NCBI GenBank assembly: GCA_963377175.1
Contig: CAUJNA010003776.1
Span: 124,001-188,000 of the forward strand
Direction: 5' to 3'
Length of the DNA stretch: 64,000 nt
Origin: Effrenium voratum
Lineage: Eukaryota; Sar; Dinophyceae; Suessiales; Symbiodiniaceae
The notes beneath the pieces are model-generated. The model worked only from the letters and a program-made list of their open reading frames with translations, was not told where the DNA came from and made no database searches. A program made the translations under genes and the position numbers. Every line of letters begins with the position of its first letter. Within the stretch, counting starts at the first letter, position 1. This document shows, piece by piece, positions 41,925 through 53,509 of the stretch.

Positions 41925-42339
41925 ACTAACTCAGGAGTAGCGGATCTAAGTTTCGTTTGACCGACAACAAGTATGGCTATGTATCTCACGACTCTGAATG
42001 GGTTGATTGTCCCGTGCTTGCCTTCTGGAAACGTCCTTCACACTGCCTGAAGCTTTTTTAATGTGGGCATGCCCCCCCGAAAAGGGGGGAAACCAGCAAA
42101 TGCCTACTGAAAAGCCCCAAAGAGGCCTTTTTGTGGACGTACAGAAACCTGTTGGTTCCCAAACTTGGTCTACTCGCATGTTTCCAACCTCGCTTTGTGC
42201 CGTTCGTTTCAGTTGGCAAAGGAAAGCCGGGAAACAACAAGTCAGCAAAGCCAGGAACCAGGAGCGGCCAGGGAAGCCAAAATAAAACCAGAAAACCAGA
42301 CGAGACAACTGAACAGGGATAACTGCTAGGTCGATAACT

Positions 42340-42453
42340 GCTAGGTCCTCCAGTAGAGAGGTTAGCATAAGGGAACCCTCTTTTCCTATAGTTTATTTTA
42401 GTAGGGGAGCCCTCCCCCAAAAAAGAGTAAAAGGGCACTACTGGGGGACCTGG
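42340..42453 (+). mobile_element. Family A element, copy 4
   Basis: GCTAGGTCCTCCAGTAGAGA to CTACTGGGGGACCTGG. A short duplication of its left end (CTGCTAGGTC) precedes it. Confidence 0.8.
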
Positions 42454-42622
42454 ACTGGGTTTCTACTGCAAAGGTTGACCAACTTACTGGTGGGTTCTAT
42501 TGGGCCAATTGCCGCTATTGGAGTTCCCAAAAAAGGGAAATGGCGGAAACCCGGACGAAAGGAAGTCTTCAAAGAAAACCTCCAGCGGCCTTGCAGGGTT
42601 CCATTCCCACAACCCATCCGAT

Positions 42623-42729
42623 CCTTCCATTGGCGTTTTCGCCCACTGGAAAAAATATGTCCAGTCGCGGCAGATTCCCTTTAAAGCGATTAAAAGCCCA
42701 AAGAAACATAGTCTGAAGCAAACGGAAGG
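42623..42729. mobile_element. Family E element
   Basis: CCTTCCATTGGCG and GCAAACGGAAGG are inverted ends, with ATGTCCAGTCGCGGCAGATT in the middle. Confidence 0.65.
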
Positions 42730-42764
42730 ATCTCCCTTTCCGATCCAATCGATCCGATCCGATC

Positions 42765-42852
42765 GATCCGTTGCTCGCCTTTGGAGGCGCCCACCACCAC
42801 GTGGGGCTGGAACCTCAGCCGTGTGAAATACCCGCGGAGCGCCTCGCCAACC
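42765..42852 (-). CDS. Candidate exon (GYFTRLRFQPHVVVG)
   Basis: The - strand frame reads GMVGEALRGYFTRLRFQPHV and VVGASKGEQR. The borders are unresolved. Confidence 0.5.
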
Positions 42853-43514
42853 ATTCCTGGGCTGCCCTCAGATCCCCCGCTAAAAGTTTAACTTTAGTGG
42901 GTTAAATGGAAACCACCACCAAAGGCTAAAAGATGTCTGGCAAAGAGCTATATACACACTGATCAGGTCAATATGGTCAATGTGTTTTTGTGCATTTGCC
43001 CCCCCCCCCCCCGCCCTCAAGTGTCAGAGGCAAAATGGTTCTGACGGCTGAATACGATGAGCGTGGCATAGCCTACAAGGCTGCGACGGCAGCTCCAAGA
43101 AAGGTCAAGGGGGTCCCGCAGTCGCCCCTTTTTTGGGGATGGCCGCGGTGTCACCCAAAGCAAACGGAAGGAAGGGCAAGCCGAACGGAACAAGTCCTTT
43201 GGCTCCACCTTTGGGAAACCCAAGCCCAACTCCCCAAAGCCCCCAGCCATGAACCCCCCAACCCCCTCAACCCTTTGCGAAAATCCGCACCTCCAAACCC
43301 ATCCGAAGTGAAAGGAGTTCACTGAAGCATGGGTCCTAGGATGCGGAAAAACACGTGTTTTGTTGGTTCGGCGCAAGCTGGCAAAATCCTTCTTGGAACC
43401 CGTTTAAGGCCCCCGGGAGATGAAAAAGAACCCAACAGAAACCTGGGACCCCAATGAACCAGCCCGGGGGAAGGGGAGGTTCGACTTCACCGCGAGACCG
43501 CTCTCGCGAGTCAC

Positions 43515-43598
43515 CTCAGGCCCCGGCTGATCCATCTCCATTTTGATCTGACCTCACCACCAAAAGTCGCGGGAAAGCCAACGGCTAGGCCATGGGCT
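43515..43598 (-). CDS. Canonical GT-AG exon (GLAVGFPATFGGEV)
   Basis: The acceptor CTGTGTTTCCAG is at 43599 and the donor CTGAG|GTGACT at 43514. The only open frame reads AHGLAVGFPATFGGEVRSKW and RWISRGLR. It is 84 bp long. Confidence 0.6.
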
Positions 43599-43850
43599 CT
43601 GGAAACACAGGTGACAGTTGGGGGACAGGGGTCGCTCAAACACCATGGCAAGAAGAAGCCGAAAGGAGCCGAGCCCTCCCAAACGTTGGTTTTTGCTTTC
43701 CAAGGTGAAAAACAAGTCAAATCACACCTGGGCAGAAGAAGCAACAGATTGCACGCAGAAAAGAGCACCAAAGGGGGTGTCTATCTTAAACTAGGGACTG
43801 GGCCCCGGTCCAGTCAAGGCATCTAACCCTTTTCTGGCAAGTGGAATCCA

Positions 43851-43962
43851 TCAGGCGCGCGAGAAAGCGGGTCCCCGGCCCAGGTAGGGCTCCACCGGGA
43901 AGTTGGGGATCTCCGGGTTGGGCACGTTGAAGCACCACCGGATCTGCCCGCAGGTCCGAGGA
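43851..43962 (-). CDS. Candidate exon (CGQIRWCFNVPNPEI), possible 3' end
   Basis: After an AAAAG acceptor-like site, the frame reads PRTCGQIRWCFNVPNPEIPN and FPVEPYLGRGPAFSRA and reaches TGA at 43851-43853. The stop may be real, or a donor upstream may skip it. Confidence 0.5.
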
Positions 43963-44005
43963 CTTTTGGGTTCTCAAAAAACAAGGCAAAAGGCCTATGC
44001 TTCAC

Positions 44006-44136
44006 ATATGGCCATGGGTCAAGAGCCAAATCGTACCCCCAGTGAACATCCCAATCCAACCACTAAAACAGGTTCTAAAATGGGTGGTGCACCTACCCCA
44101 AAATGGGATCCCATCGGTGTTGACCCACGGCCATAT
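44006..44136. mobile_element. Family G palindromic element, copy 1
   Basis: ATATGGCCATGGGTCAA and TTGACCCACGGCCATAT are 17-bp inverted ends with one mismatch. CCAGTGAACATCCCAATCC and CCAAAATGGGATCCCAT are interior words shared with 56891-57017. Confidence 0.85.
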
Positions 44137-45779
44137 CTGTGAAACAAATTGAGGGTCCTTCTTTGGGTGGGGTTAAAGAAAGGGCAACCGCCTGAAATCT
44201 GAAAGCAGATTCACAAGTTGAAGAGACTCCCATGCTGGATACATGTTCGTGCTGTTTTTGGAGCTTCGGCACCAAATTTCCCAGATTGCTTAGGGGTCCA
44301 AAAGGAAAGCCACAAGCTTGGGGGCCCAGTTTCACAGATACCCAGGCGTGCCGTATCCTTTTCGGGGTCCAAAAGGGAAGCTCAAATTGTTTTAATTGTG
44401 TGTTTTGTGGTGTTCTTGTTTTTGCGGTGGGCATTCTTTTGAGACCCCGTATTGTCTCCTTGAGCATCACCCCGCAGAGATTTGGAAAATGGGGAAAAGA
44501 ACTCACTCAAGCATGGTTGCCTTGAGGGGCTTAAAGCTCGTTTGATTTTGCAGAGTCTTCCTCAAAGAAAGAGAAGCAGGGCCCACACATTCTTGTGGGT
44601 CTGGATTTCGAAGCCTTAAAAAAAAAGGAAGAACTCCGCCGGCTTTCACAAAGTGGCATCTCCAAGTCCCATACCTCCGCGGCGTGGGGATTTGAACCTC
44701 TGGCTCTTCCAGTGGCAAAATGGGAAACTAGCCCCAAACCCCCCAAATCCACCGATTCGGCTCGGCTCCAAACCGGAGGGCCAACCTGCCTTGGGTCAGG
44801 AGGGTGTGTAAAAAGCAGGCAGCGCACGATTCCCAAGCCCTGGTCATCTCTCTGATGTCTCTCAAGTCGGAGACTTCTTGAGCAGCGGGAAGCACACGAA
44901 AAATTGTACAGAGGTGAACCATCGGCGCGCGGTTCGCAGGTTGGCAAGGCTGAATATCAGTTTTCCACAGTTTCCTGGAATTTCACCGGCGTTCCCTTTA
45001 CACCCCTTGGTATGGGCTTGCAAAAGCCCACTGCTTCTCTGCAACCTACGAAAACTGAACAGGAAAAAAAAAGCACCAAAGACTTGATCCACAAACCATG
45101 AGGCTTTCCACTATCCCCCAAACCCCCAAAGCACCCAACCGATTCGGCTCCAAACCACCCAACAAGGGAAACCACGCCGTTTATAGGAAAGCTGTCCCCA
45201 TCCAAAACTCCACCCAGCAATGCGCCTGGTATCCAGCGGCCTCCACCATGCGACTCTGTCTTGGATTGATCCTGCAAGTCAACGAATCCGACCCTTTGGT
45301 GTGGGTCTTGGCGTGGCTTCCCCAAAAGCGAAGCTTCCCCCAAAAAATGGGTTCTCTGGGTTCCCCCCAAAAAAAGTATTCCATAAAAAAACAAATGCGG
45401 ACTCGTCTTTGCTGCTCAAACAATGTTGACAGCTTCCATGTTGGCTTCCGCAAAATCTCATCCACGTGGCCCCGCACATGGCAAAAGTTTCAACTCTTGA
45501 ACCCCAAACATATCCCAAAATGCTACCAACGCAAGGGGCCCCGGCTTTTGGGAAGGGGAGCATGCTGGTTTTTCTTGGGAGTCTATTTTTTGGGGGCCCA
45601 AAAGACCTGACCCGGCTTTTGGTTGGGGGGGGGGAGAGGGGAACGGGGAGAAAATAATTCTCAGGCACCAGAAGCACACCCAACGAATCGCAGCCTGGTG
45701 AATGGAATAAACCCCATCTAAACCAGGGCCCTCTATTTTTAAGCAAACCAAAAAGGACACCCATGCCACCTTCATTTGG

Positions 45780-45890
45780 GGACGTGCTGGGGTCGCGGCT
45801 GGTTGCCGAATCCCGGTCCAATGATGAAGACGCGCGTGGACTCGGCGGGGTGCCAAAACCCACGGCGACCAGACTCCCGTTTGGAGGGGG
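45780..45890 (-). CDS. Candidate exon (STRVFIIGPGFGNQP)
   Basis: The - strand frame reads FWHPAESTRVFIIGPGFGNQ. A glycine-rich turn after a hydrophobic strand looks like a real fold, but another frame is also open. Confidence 0.4.
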
Positions 45891-46374
45891 CGAGGCGAGG
45901 CAAGCCAAAAGCAAACCGGGTGTTGAATCTGCCTTTTATGAGCAGCTAGACAGCTAGAATGGGGCTTGGGGCACCAAAGCGAGTTTGGCCAAAGGAGTGT
46001 GTGCTTTGTTGGTACTTATTTATCGCTCTACCAATTTTATGTCCGCTACGGATGTGGAAGAACCTTCCTTGGTTGAACGTAAAAAAATGAAGAACCCTCT
46101 GGTGTGAAGGTCCCTTTGTCCATAAGGTGGAGAGAGATCTCACCCACCCGACCGATCTCTGCCAAACCCAATCTTAATCGTGTCAATCACGTGAAAATGA
46201 AGACCCTCTCATGAATTTCAAGGGGTCTGTGTCTCTGTGTGATTCCACCACTAAAATTGGAGCTGGCCCCCGCAGAACGGCTTCCTTTGCTGTAAAAGTG
46301 TTCAACCAAACATGTTTAAGGGGAATCCGTTAAATCTCCCTCAACCTGCAAGCGTCGATGCTTCCAAAAACGGG

Positions 46375-46535
46375 GGGAATAAAGGCAGACGGACACCGGC
46401 AAAACGTTAGATGCGTGGTCGAATCAAGAGCTGACGGAGCGAATTGAGATTGTACTGCCGATGCAGCGATACCCTGATGCACCACTTTCTTGAGCCTCTG
46501 GCTCTCTCTTCTTCCCTTTGCTGAAGCCCACTGGG
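46375..46535 (-). CDS. Candidate exon (RRESQRLKKVVHQG)
   Basis: The - strand frame reads WASAKGRRESQRLKKVVHQG and IAASAVQSQFAPSALDSTTH. The borders are unresolved. Confidence 0.45.
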
Positions 46536-47169
46536 GAAAAAACAAAACGTAGTGACAAATGTCCCTTAAAACCAAAAGGGAAAAACACAACATATTCATT
46601 TCTGCAAACGGAATGAAATGGAAATCGTGGGGCTCAAAAAAAAAAACACGGGCTTCTCTGGTCTCCCAGGGCGTGCTCTGCCTTCGCCAAACGCTGGCAA
46701 AAGGGGATTTGCAGTTCAGCCATAATCAAATCCCGGAATTGTCAAATGGTCTACCCAGAACCATGAAAGAAATCGAAAGGCGGCCGCACCCATGTATGGC
46801 TGGGGTCGTCCCGTACTACCCTCCAACTACCCGGGTTTTGATTGTGACTCATTTGGGTAGGTGGTTGGGTGACCTGAACCTGCTTGCCCCCTTTTGGCCC
46901 CCTTTGAAAACTTGCAGTTGGTTGCTGTTGACACCTCTGCATCCAGTGGAAACTCCAGTCTCCCGAAAAAAAAAAAAAAGAAAAAAATATCCAACCAAAC
47001 AAAAAAGCCATAAATAGGGCTCCCGAAATGTCCCTTGAAACATCACACCCACCAAGGGACACTCACCTTTCATGGGCCAAACAGGCGATGATTAAAACCA
47101 CAAACAAGGGACCCCTGATATATCGCACGGTGCTACCGGGGACCCGATTTCTGTTGGCCGAGAGTTTTT

Positions 47170-47275
47170 TCGGGCCCCGGCCGAGCGGTTCATGTTGCTG
47201 GGCGGTCGTGGGGTCGCTGCCACCACCGCCTGGATCGATCACTCGGCCAGACGGATCCAGCCGACAAAAGTGACA
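47170..47275 (-). CDS. Candidate exon (CRLDPSGRVIDPGG)
   Basis: It follows a GGAAGAAGAAG acceptor-like end of the family E element at 47283. The frame reads CHFCRLDPSGRVIDPGGGGS and DPTTAQQHEPLGRGPKKLSA. Confidence 0.5.
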
Positions 47276-47282
47276 GCTTCTT

Positions 47283-47398
47283 CTTCCATTTGCTGTTTCC
47301 CTGGAAAACATGACAACATATGTCCAGTAGTGAAATGAATTCTCTTTAAACCTAACAGGGGGAAATAAACAAAAAAAAATCATTTTAGCAAATGGAAG
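47283..47398. mobile_element. Family E element
   Basis: CTTCCATTTGC and GCAAATGGAAG are perfect 11-bp inverted ends. ATGTCCAGTAGTGAAATGAA and CTCTTTAAACCTAACAGGGG are interior. Confidence 0.85.
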
Positions 47399-47984
47399 GC
47401 ATGCTGGCGAAATGGAAAATAGAGGAAGCCAAGAACGAAAAGCCCATGGGCAAAAAGGCCAGTTGATAAGTCTGGCAATGGTCACTCACTGAAAGGGAAA
47501 AATGGTTCGGGGAATCCACCCTCACCAAACAAGGGAACCAATAATTCTAGCACTGACCTTGAAGTCCAGAAACTTGGAAAGTGGAGTTGATGGAGGATGT
47601 CAACCGGTACCACAACGAGGTCTAGTTGGCACCCTTATTGATAAAACGTGCTTGAACCACGATTGGTTCAACAAGCTCCTTTTGGGTTTCCCTTTGAAGG
47701 GGACTAGGCTCTGGTCGAAATGGTGGATTGGCCAATCCCAATCAATGATTCCCAAAGGGAAGCCACCGCAAAGGGGAACCCGTTGCGCAACCCAAGGTAA
47801 GGATTAAGGGTCTGCGTCTCTTTTCTCTTTGCCTGTGACCCTCGTGAGGAAAGCTCCATCCAGGCCTTGCGGAAATACTTCTCAAAGTCGTAGTAGGTGA
47901 ATCGCCTGAGAACTCAAACTCAGAGCCAAACAATAACAACAACAAAAACGAGACAGAAACAGCTCCAAACTTGAGCCCCCCGTC

Positions 47985-48100
47985 CACAAAATGGCTTCCT
48001 CTTGCTGTCCTATGCCTTCCTCTTTGCAAAACCTTTTAAAAGCCAAACGACCCTTCGTGACATCCGGACCTTCAAAGCCTTCGACGCTTTCCGCCAAGCT
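47985..48100 (-). CDS. Candidate exon (ESVEGFEGPDVTKG)
   Basis: The - strand frame reads LAESVEGFEGPDVTKGRLAF and KRFCKEEGIGQQEEA. It lies downstream of the family B element at 48170-48300. Confidence 0.45.
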
Positions 48101-48169
48101 GCTTCTTCCCCCCCGCGATCGCCTGCGTTGCGTCCGTTGGCAGGGCGCTTAGGGGCGCGTGGTGCTTGA

Positions 48170-48300
48170 TACTGTGGGTGGTTGCGAAATCCAATGCGTA
48201 CCACTTTGAAACCATGGGAAGCCAGTGTTTGTTGGTATTTACAGGGGAACCATCATTCCAGGGCTGTTCAGGTGGTGCAACAATTCGTCCATCCGCAGTA
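48170..48300. mobile_element. Family B element
   Basis: TACTGTGGGTGGTTGCGAAA at the left and AATTCGTCCATCCGCAGTA at the right. Confidence 0.85.
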
Positions 48301-48754
48301 GTTGCCTCACTTCTTGGGTGGACGGGCCAAAGCAGTCCAAACTTGTTGTTTACTACTGAAGCGGTTGTTCTGAAAAGTTCCAAGTCCAGGTACTCAGGGA
48401 GTGAGTTCAAGGCCAGCCCTTCGGTTGGCAAGGGAAACCACAAAGAAACCCATTGACCACGTCCGGGTCTTTGGACAAAACGAGAGAAAACAGGATCCAG
48501 GATTCAACTGCCCAAGAGAGCAGACTGGTACTGGTTGCATGTTGGAGGGAGGGCATCATCTTACCTTGGGGAACAAATGGGATGTTGACCCCCGGAATGA
48601 ATCCCTTGGATTCATGGGGTTGTTCCTGTCCCAAAACGTTGGCTCACTAAAACGGATCTTCCGATCAACATCAACCTTCTTCCTGTCCCAAAATGGTGGC
48701 TCCCCACTACGGCTAAAATTCCCATCAAAATCAATCCGATCACCAAAGCTTCCG

Positions 48755-48835
48755 CGCCGATCCAGGGTCGCGATCTCGAAAACTCCGTTTCCCGGCTCGG
48801 GTGCTTGGGTTCCAGGGCCCTTTCGGGAGGATCTA
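48755..48835 (-). CDS. Candidate exon (GNGVFEIATLDRRG)
   Basis: The - strand frame reads GPGTQAPEPGNGVFEIATLD and RRGSFGD. The borders are unresolved. Confidence 0.45.
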
Positions 48836-49119
48836 GGCTTCCAGTTGGAGTATTATTTGTTTAATGTTCCCCTGTTTTTTCTTTTTTGCATTTTATTTTA
48901 AAGGGGAATATCACTTTGCTCGGGCAGCTGCATCCTATTTGCACCGTCGACGATTCCCTCCAGTCTTCCAGGCGGAAGCGATCAGCTGGGCTCTCCTTCG
49001 ATCGCTGGAGCACTCGGGTTTCCCTTCGGCGACTTTCTCGCGAGAGAAAGTTCCGAGCCAAGAGGTTTCTTCCAAAGAACCTGCGTCTTTTGACCGAACA
49101 GTTGAACTGGTTGCCCCAT

Positions 49120-49300
49120 TTCCAAAACGGTGGTCAAACCAGAATGCCAAGCCGAGAATGCCGAGAACCACCAAGTCGAGCAGCGAGGAACATCCAAACC
49201 AGTTTCGCCGAAGGTGAGACCGGAGCCTCCAGTCATTAACCTCGCGCTTTGGCGGAAGCCCCTGGTGCCGCAAAAAGGTCCAGGGCACGGACGCAAGTTT
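49120..49300 (-). CDS. Candidate exon with hydrophobic segment
   Basis: The - strand frame reads VPWTFLRHQGLPPKREVNDW and SSLLDLVVLGILGLAFWFDH. The second part is hydrophobic enough for a membrane helix. A neighbouring island (48945-49090) is also open. Confidence 0.4.
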
Positions 49301-49506
49301 TGGCACTCACTTGAGCGGACAGGCCCCCCAAAAAAAGTCCGACTGTGCGTGTTTTTTCGGCGCACCAACATGGTCACCCTTTTTTCTATCAATGGTGAGC
49401 CCACCACCCTTGTTTGTTCTTGGTGAGGCCCCATGGTCAACAGGGTGACCCAGCAACCCAACATGCTGACTCAGGGAGTGCAGCACGGCCAAGGCCTAGC
49501 TTTGCG

Positions 49507-49590
49507 TCAGGACTCGTCACTGCTGCCCTCCTCGGGCAAGAAGAGGGTCGTCAACTCATCGAAGACCTCGAGCTGAAACGACGCGTTTTT
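49507..49590 (-). CDS. Candidate exon ending in a stop (FDELTTLFLPEEG)
   Basis: The - strand frame reads ASFQLEVFDELTTLFLPEEG, then SSDES and TGA at 49507-49509. It may be the 3' end of an upstream gene, or a donor (AGCA|GTGACG) may precede the stop. Confidence 0.4.
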   Translation of the reverse strand, partial: KNASFQLEVFDELTTLFLPEEGSSDES

Positions 49591-49997
49591 TTTATTGTTT
49601 TTTCCCCTCGCGGACGGAACGGATCGCTTCGGCTCGTTTCAACCGTAACATCCACGTGGGGCTCAGTGGGGAGGAATCTATGGGGGGCCGTGCATTGTTT
49701 GGGCACATGGCGACTTGAATTTCTGTAGGTTGAGACACCTCAGTGGTGGACATGAATCCCCTAAATGACGCCCTTTCAAAGGGATCCAATGAACATTCAT
49801 GACATGACATGCGTCTCGAAATGGTGGAGCCCTTTTGGTTGGTTGTTGTACTAGATGTCATTCTGGCCCCTCGGGTCATGGCTGTGTTTGTTTCACTTGG
49901 TACTGTACCGTTTTGCAGGTTGGTTTTTGTCTGGGAGACCAAAGGATAAACCAGACCTTGAGTGGCCATGAGAAAACATAGGGCGCTCTTTTCTTGG

Positions 49998-50130
49998 TAC
50001 TGGGGATGGTTGCGAAATCCATTTCGCACCACGAAATGAAACCACGGCTGAAACCAGAACGTTTGTAGGGTATTTACAGGGCAATCAAAGTGTCTTAGGT
50101 GGTGCGAAATGGAGTTCGGCCCTCCAGTAG
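49998..50130. mobile_element. Family B element
   Basis: TACTGGGGATGGTTGCGAAA and TTTCGCACCAC at the left are balanced by GTGGTGCGAAATGGAGTTCG and CCTCCAGTAG at the right. Confidence 0.85.
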
Positions 50131-50439
50131 TTGAAATTCAAAGTGGTGTGGGCAGGAATATCCTAGATGCGACCCACAAGAAATAACCACCCCATCTGGC
50201 TGTGCGCCAAAAAAGAGTCGGTGTACTTCTGGATCCTAAATGGAGTTCGGGCTTTCTTTGTGTGTCTTTGTTAAACAAAAATGTGGATTGGTTTGGAGTC
50301 GGTGTACTTCTGGATCCTAAATGGATTTCGGGGATCCTTTCTGTGTCTTTGTTAGGGGACCCCCAAAAAAATATTGCGACTTTCTCCTTTCGGTTTCCCT
50401 TCAAATCCACCAAGAAGGGGTGACACGGCACCTCCAAAA

Positions 50440-50575
50440 GCCAGTCACCGGGCCCGCTAACCCGGCTTCCGGGATCCCGAGCCTCGGTCTGGGGGTCAAA
50501 GATGCAGCGCTTCACCTCCGCGTTGCTGAGGTACCGGTCCAGGCCGAAGTCTGCGCGAGTGGATTCGCGGCACAA
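50440..50575 (-). CDS. Candidate exon (DFGLDRYLSNAEVKR)
   Basis: The - strand frame reads CRESTRADFGLDRYLSNAEV and KRCIFDPQTEARDPGSRVSG. The borders are unresolved. Confidence 0.5.
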
Positions 50576-51079
50576 AAAGTTCGGCGGGAAAGCGGGCTGA
50601 AATTCTACCCAGAGGCTCCCTCCAACAACAAATCGGCGGGCAGGCGCTCCAAAAAAGTTTGCGGGAAACCGGGCGCCCCGAACAATTCAACGGGAAACCA
50701 GGCTGAAATTTCTACCAGGAAATGGATGCCGATTAAACCAGGCTGAAAATTCTGCGAGAAATGGATGCCGATTGATTTAGGGCCAACCACCTCCGGGGTG
50801 TCTGATGGAGGGGTCGGGTCTTCCATTGAAAGCCCAAGGAGCCTCTGGGCAGGCAATGGAGGCCGAATGTTTCAACCTGAAATGGACTTGAACTCTAGGA
50901 TCTCCGAAAAAGCGGGTTTCCTAGATGACGAGAGACTAAAACGGGGCACTTGCACCGGAGGCCAACCCGAAGCTGAAAGACCCATGTTTTCCCTCAGATG
51001 TTTAGTGGACCTCTATGGGGAAAAAAAAGAATCGGCACCCTTTTTTGGGTTGGTTGAGTTTCAAGGGGGACCCAAAACC

Positions 51080-51232
51080 CAAACACCGTGGAAAAAAGGG
51101 CCGGAATCCGCTGGGCAACAGAGTTCCTCCTTTGGGTCCATGCAAAACCAACCGCACGTGCACGGCAGCGAACGCTCCGAGGCCTTTGCCCAGCAGCTTC
51201 GAGAAAAACTGGCAGTGGGCTACCTCGAGACA
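51080..51232 (-). CDS. Candidate exon, strand uncertain
   Basis: The - strand reads SCLEVAHCQFFSKLLGKGLG and AFAAVHVRLVLHGPKGGTLL. The + strand is also open (SERSEAFAQQLREKLAVGYL). The - strand is preferred from context. Confidence 0.35.
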
Positions 51233-51233
51233 T

Positions 51234-51362
51234 GAGGGGAGGGGGAGCGGAGGGGAGGGGAGGGGAGGGGAGGGGAGGGGAGGGGAGGGGAGGGGAGGGG
51301 AGGGTGGAGGGGAGGGGAGGGGAGGGGAGGGGAGGGGAGGGGAGGGGAGGGGAGGGGAGGGG
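51234..51362 (+). repeat. (GGGGA)n tract
   Basis: Near-perfect GGGGA pentamers occupy about 125 bp. Confidence 0.98.
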
Positions 51363-51759
51363 GAAGTGGGAACTACTCTTCTTGGCATTCGTCCAAATGA
51401 CGCTTCCAGTGGCATTGCTCCAAAAACCAGCCAAGTCCACACAAGTCTGACGCCAGGTCACTACCAGAACGCGTGTCTGCGGAATTCCGGCCAGCCACTC
51501 CTAGCCAAGCGAGCGTGGCACGTCCAGGTGATACCGACAGGAAGCACAACGACCTTTGGCTCTCAAATGATTCCCTAATTCAGCTGTTTTTTGAAGCAAG
51601 AAATTCCAATCCACGTAGTATGATCATCCAACAGTTCATCTTCTGACCCGCGTGTTTAGGACAAGTGTGTCTTTTTGGAGTGCACATCCCTTTTCAAACC
51701 AAGAGGAGGCCAAGCACATTTGAACCCTCTCCAAACTGACGCGCCCAAAAGGAAAAACC

Positions 51760-51880
51760 GGGATCCGGATGCATTATACACTTGAACATTGCAACTTGTA
51801 AATGGCGGTTCCCTTTATTTTGGTGTTGAAAAAGCAACATGTTTCAAATGGTTGCAAAATGTATCTTTTAAGGAGCCCTG
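51760..51880 (+). repeat. Family D element, copy 3
   Basis: GGGATCCGGATGCATTATAC through TTTTAAGGAGCCCTG. See 17804 and 25243. Confidence 0.8.
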
Positions 51881-51936
51881 AAAAAGAGAGGTGGATTCGG
51901 TCCCCCACAAGTGTTTGGAACCTCCCTGCCATTGTT

Positions 51937-52053
51937 CTGGGTGAATTATCATATTTCACCAGCCTGAAATGTTTGGTGGTTGGGGAGCCATTCCCCACAT
52001 AAACCACCATTTCGGGTGAGTTCGGTCGTGTAAGGTCGTTATTATTCACCCAG
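51937..52053. mobile_element. Family C palindromic element, copy 1
   Basis: CTGGGTGAATTATCAT and TTATTATTCACCCAG are inverted ends. The interior pair GGTGGTTNGGG and CCCCACATAAACCACC makes a second stem. Confidence 0.85.
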
Positions 52054-52442
52054 ATTGTTGGTTTCTGTCCTTGAACATGGGGAGGACATGCGGGACTGAG
52101 CAACTAGGGCACCAAGCGTGGAGCCCTAACGGACTCTCCGAACAATGTCACTATTTGTTTCCCTTGACAAGCCCCGAAAATGGGTACCCTCCAAAACGAC
52201 TCAGCTGCCCACTTGACCCAAAAAAACAAGGTTAACCTTTGCACCTCCACAAAAAACATACTGCCAAAAAGGGAACACCAAAAGCTCTTTTGGGGTTGGC
52301 CCTGAGCAACTGAGAGGACAAACCGGACTGGCAACGAAACTGTCCAAACCTTGGTCTGGTACCAAAGAAGACCTGTTTTCTGCAGCCTCCTACTAAAAAT
52401 GCACAACAAAAAAACAAAAACAAAAAAAACATGCCAACAACA

Positions 52443-52578
52443 GCTAGGTCCTCCAGTAGAGAGGTTACAACAAGGTCACCAACTTTTGTTCTGTAGTCTA
52501 TTTTAGAATACGGGGAACCGACTCTCCCAACCAAAACAGAAACGGTAAAAGTTGGCACCAATTGCTGGGGGACCCAGC
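52443..52578 (+). mobile_element. Family A element, copy 5
   Basis: GCTAGGTCCTCCAGTAGAGA to GCTGGGGGACCCAGC, with the TGTAGTCTATTTTAG core. Confidence 0.85.
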
Positions 52579-52599
52579 AACAGTTGAAGAGGAGAAGCA

Positions 52600-52735
52600 T
52601 CACACCGCGAGCCGCGAGCCGCTCGGCTCCTTGAAGTGCTGCACCCGTTCCTCGAAGTTTTGTGGGCAGCAGCACGCCTCCCGCGGGGTGCGCTCCACGA
52701 TGCCCGGCATCGCCTGTCGAGTTCTCGAAAAAAAC
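52600..52735 (-). CDS. Candidate exon (MPGIVERTPREACCC)
   Basis: The - strand frame reads SRTRQAMPGIVERTPREACC and CPQNFEERVQHFKEPSGSRL, then GTGTGA as a donor. Confidence 0.5.
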
Positions 52736-52929
52736 CCGCGAGGAGGCGAAGGAAGGTTCCGAATCGCCGGGTCTCCGCTGGTGCTCAGTAGGGAATGAGG
52801 GAACGACCCCTATAAACCATCCCTTGTGGTGTCCCTTCAGGGAATCGCTGGGTTTGTTCCTGCTGAGCACGAGCAAGAAAAAGGCGACAAACACGACTCG
52901 CCAATTTGCCCAATGAAGGGGAAACGCAG

Positions 52930-53105
52930 AACTAGTCTGACCATGGCGATCTTTGCACCTCTTTTTGGTAGAATGTGTGAACATCTCTCTAGGCTTCTTA
53001 GACTGCTGAAAACCTGTGGGATAGCGTTCGAAGCTAAGTCTCTCAACATCTTTCGCAAATCCGCACGAGCGGCAGCGGCACAGTATTTAAAGATACACCC
53101 CACAC
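52930..53105 (-). CDS. Candidate exon (LRKMLRDLASNAIPQ)
   Basis: The - strand frame reads GCIFKYCAAAARADLRKMLR and DLASNAIPQVFSSLRSLERC, a helical composition. The borders are unresolved. Confidence 0.45.
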
Positions 53106-53129
53106 GTGAGCTTCAAGACCCAAAAAAAA

Positions 53130-53320
53130 ACCGGCCACTTATGACAAAGTGGTTTGCTTCGTACACCATGATCACTTTATAGGGATCCGGACTGCCCGAC
53201 GAACCTCGCAAAGCGGCGAAGCTGGCGCTGTGCTTGAAGAAGTCGGATGCGAGTCGTGTTTGGAGTTGGTAGCTGTCATGTGGTGTTTTTCGCGGCCCAG
53301 GAAAAACATGGCCGGTTCCA
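53130..53320 (-). CDS. Candidate exon (RLASDFFKHSASFAA)
   Basis: The - strand frame reads TPHDSYQLQTRLASDFFKHS and ASFAALRGSSGSPDPYKVIM. The borders are unresolved. Confidence 0.45.
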
Positions 53321-53509
53321 AAATCACCACCCAAGGTAATTGGAGGAACACCTCAACATAGCTGTGTGTCTCTGTGTATGTGTATGGGTATGTGTATGTG
53401 TGTTTTATGTGTGTGTTTTTTGAGTGTGCCTTGGTTTGGAGGGAAATGAAAAGGAAGTCCCCTATTTCAAGACACGCCCAAATAGTACATCCATTCCGCC
53501 GGAAACATA

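Noticed and set aside
51015..51461. Gly/Glu- or Pro/Ser/Leu-rich frames
   Set aside because: The GGGGA pentamer tract is open in all frames.
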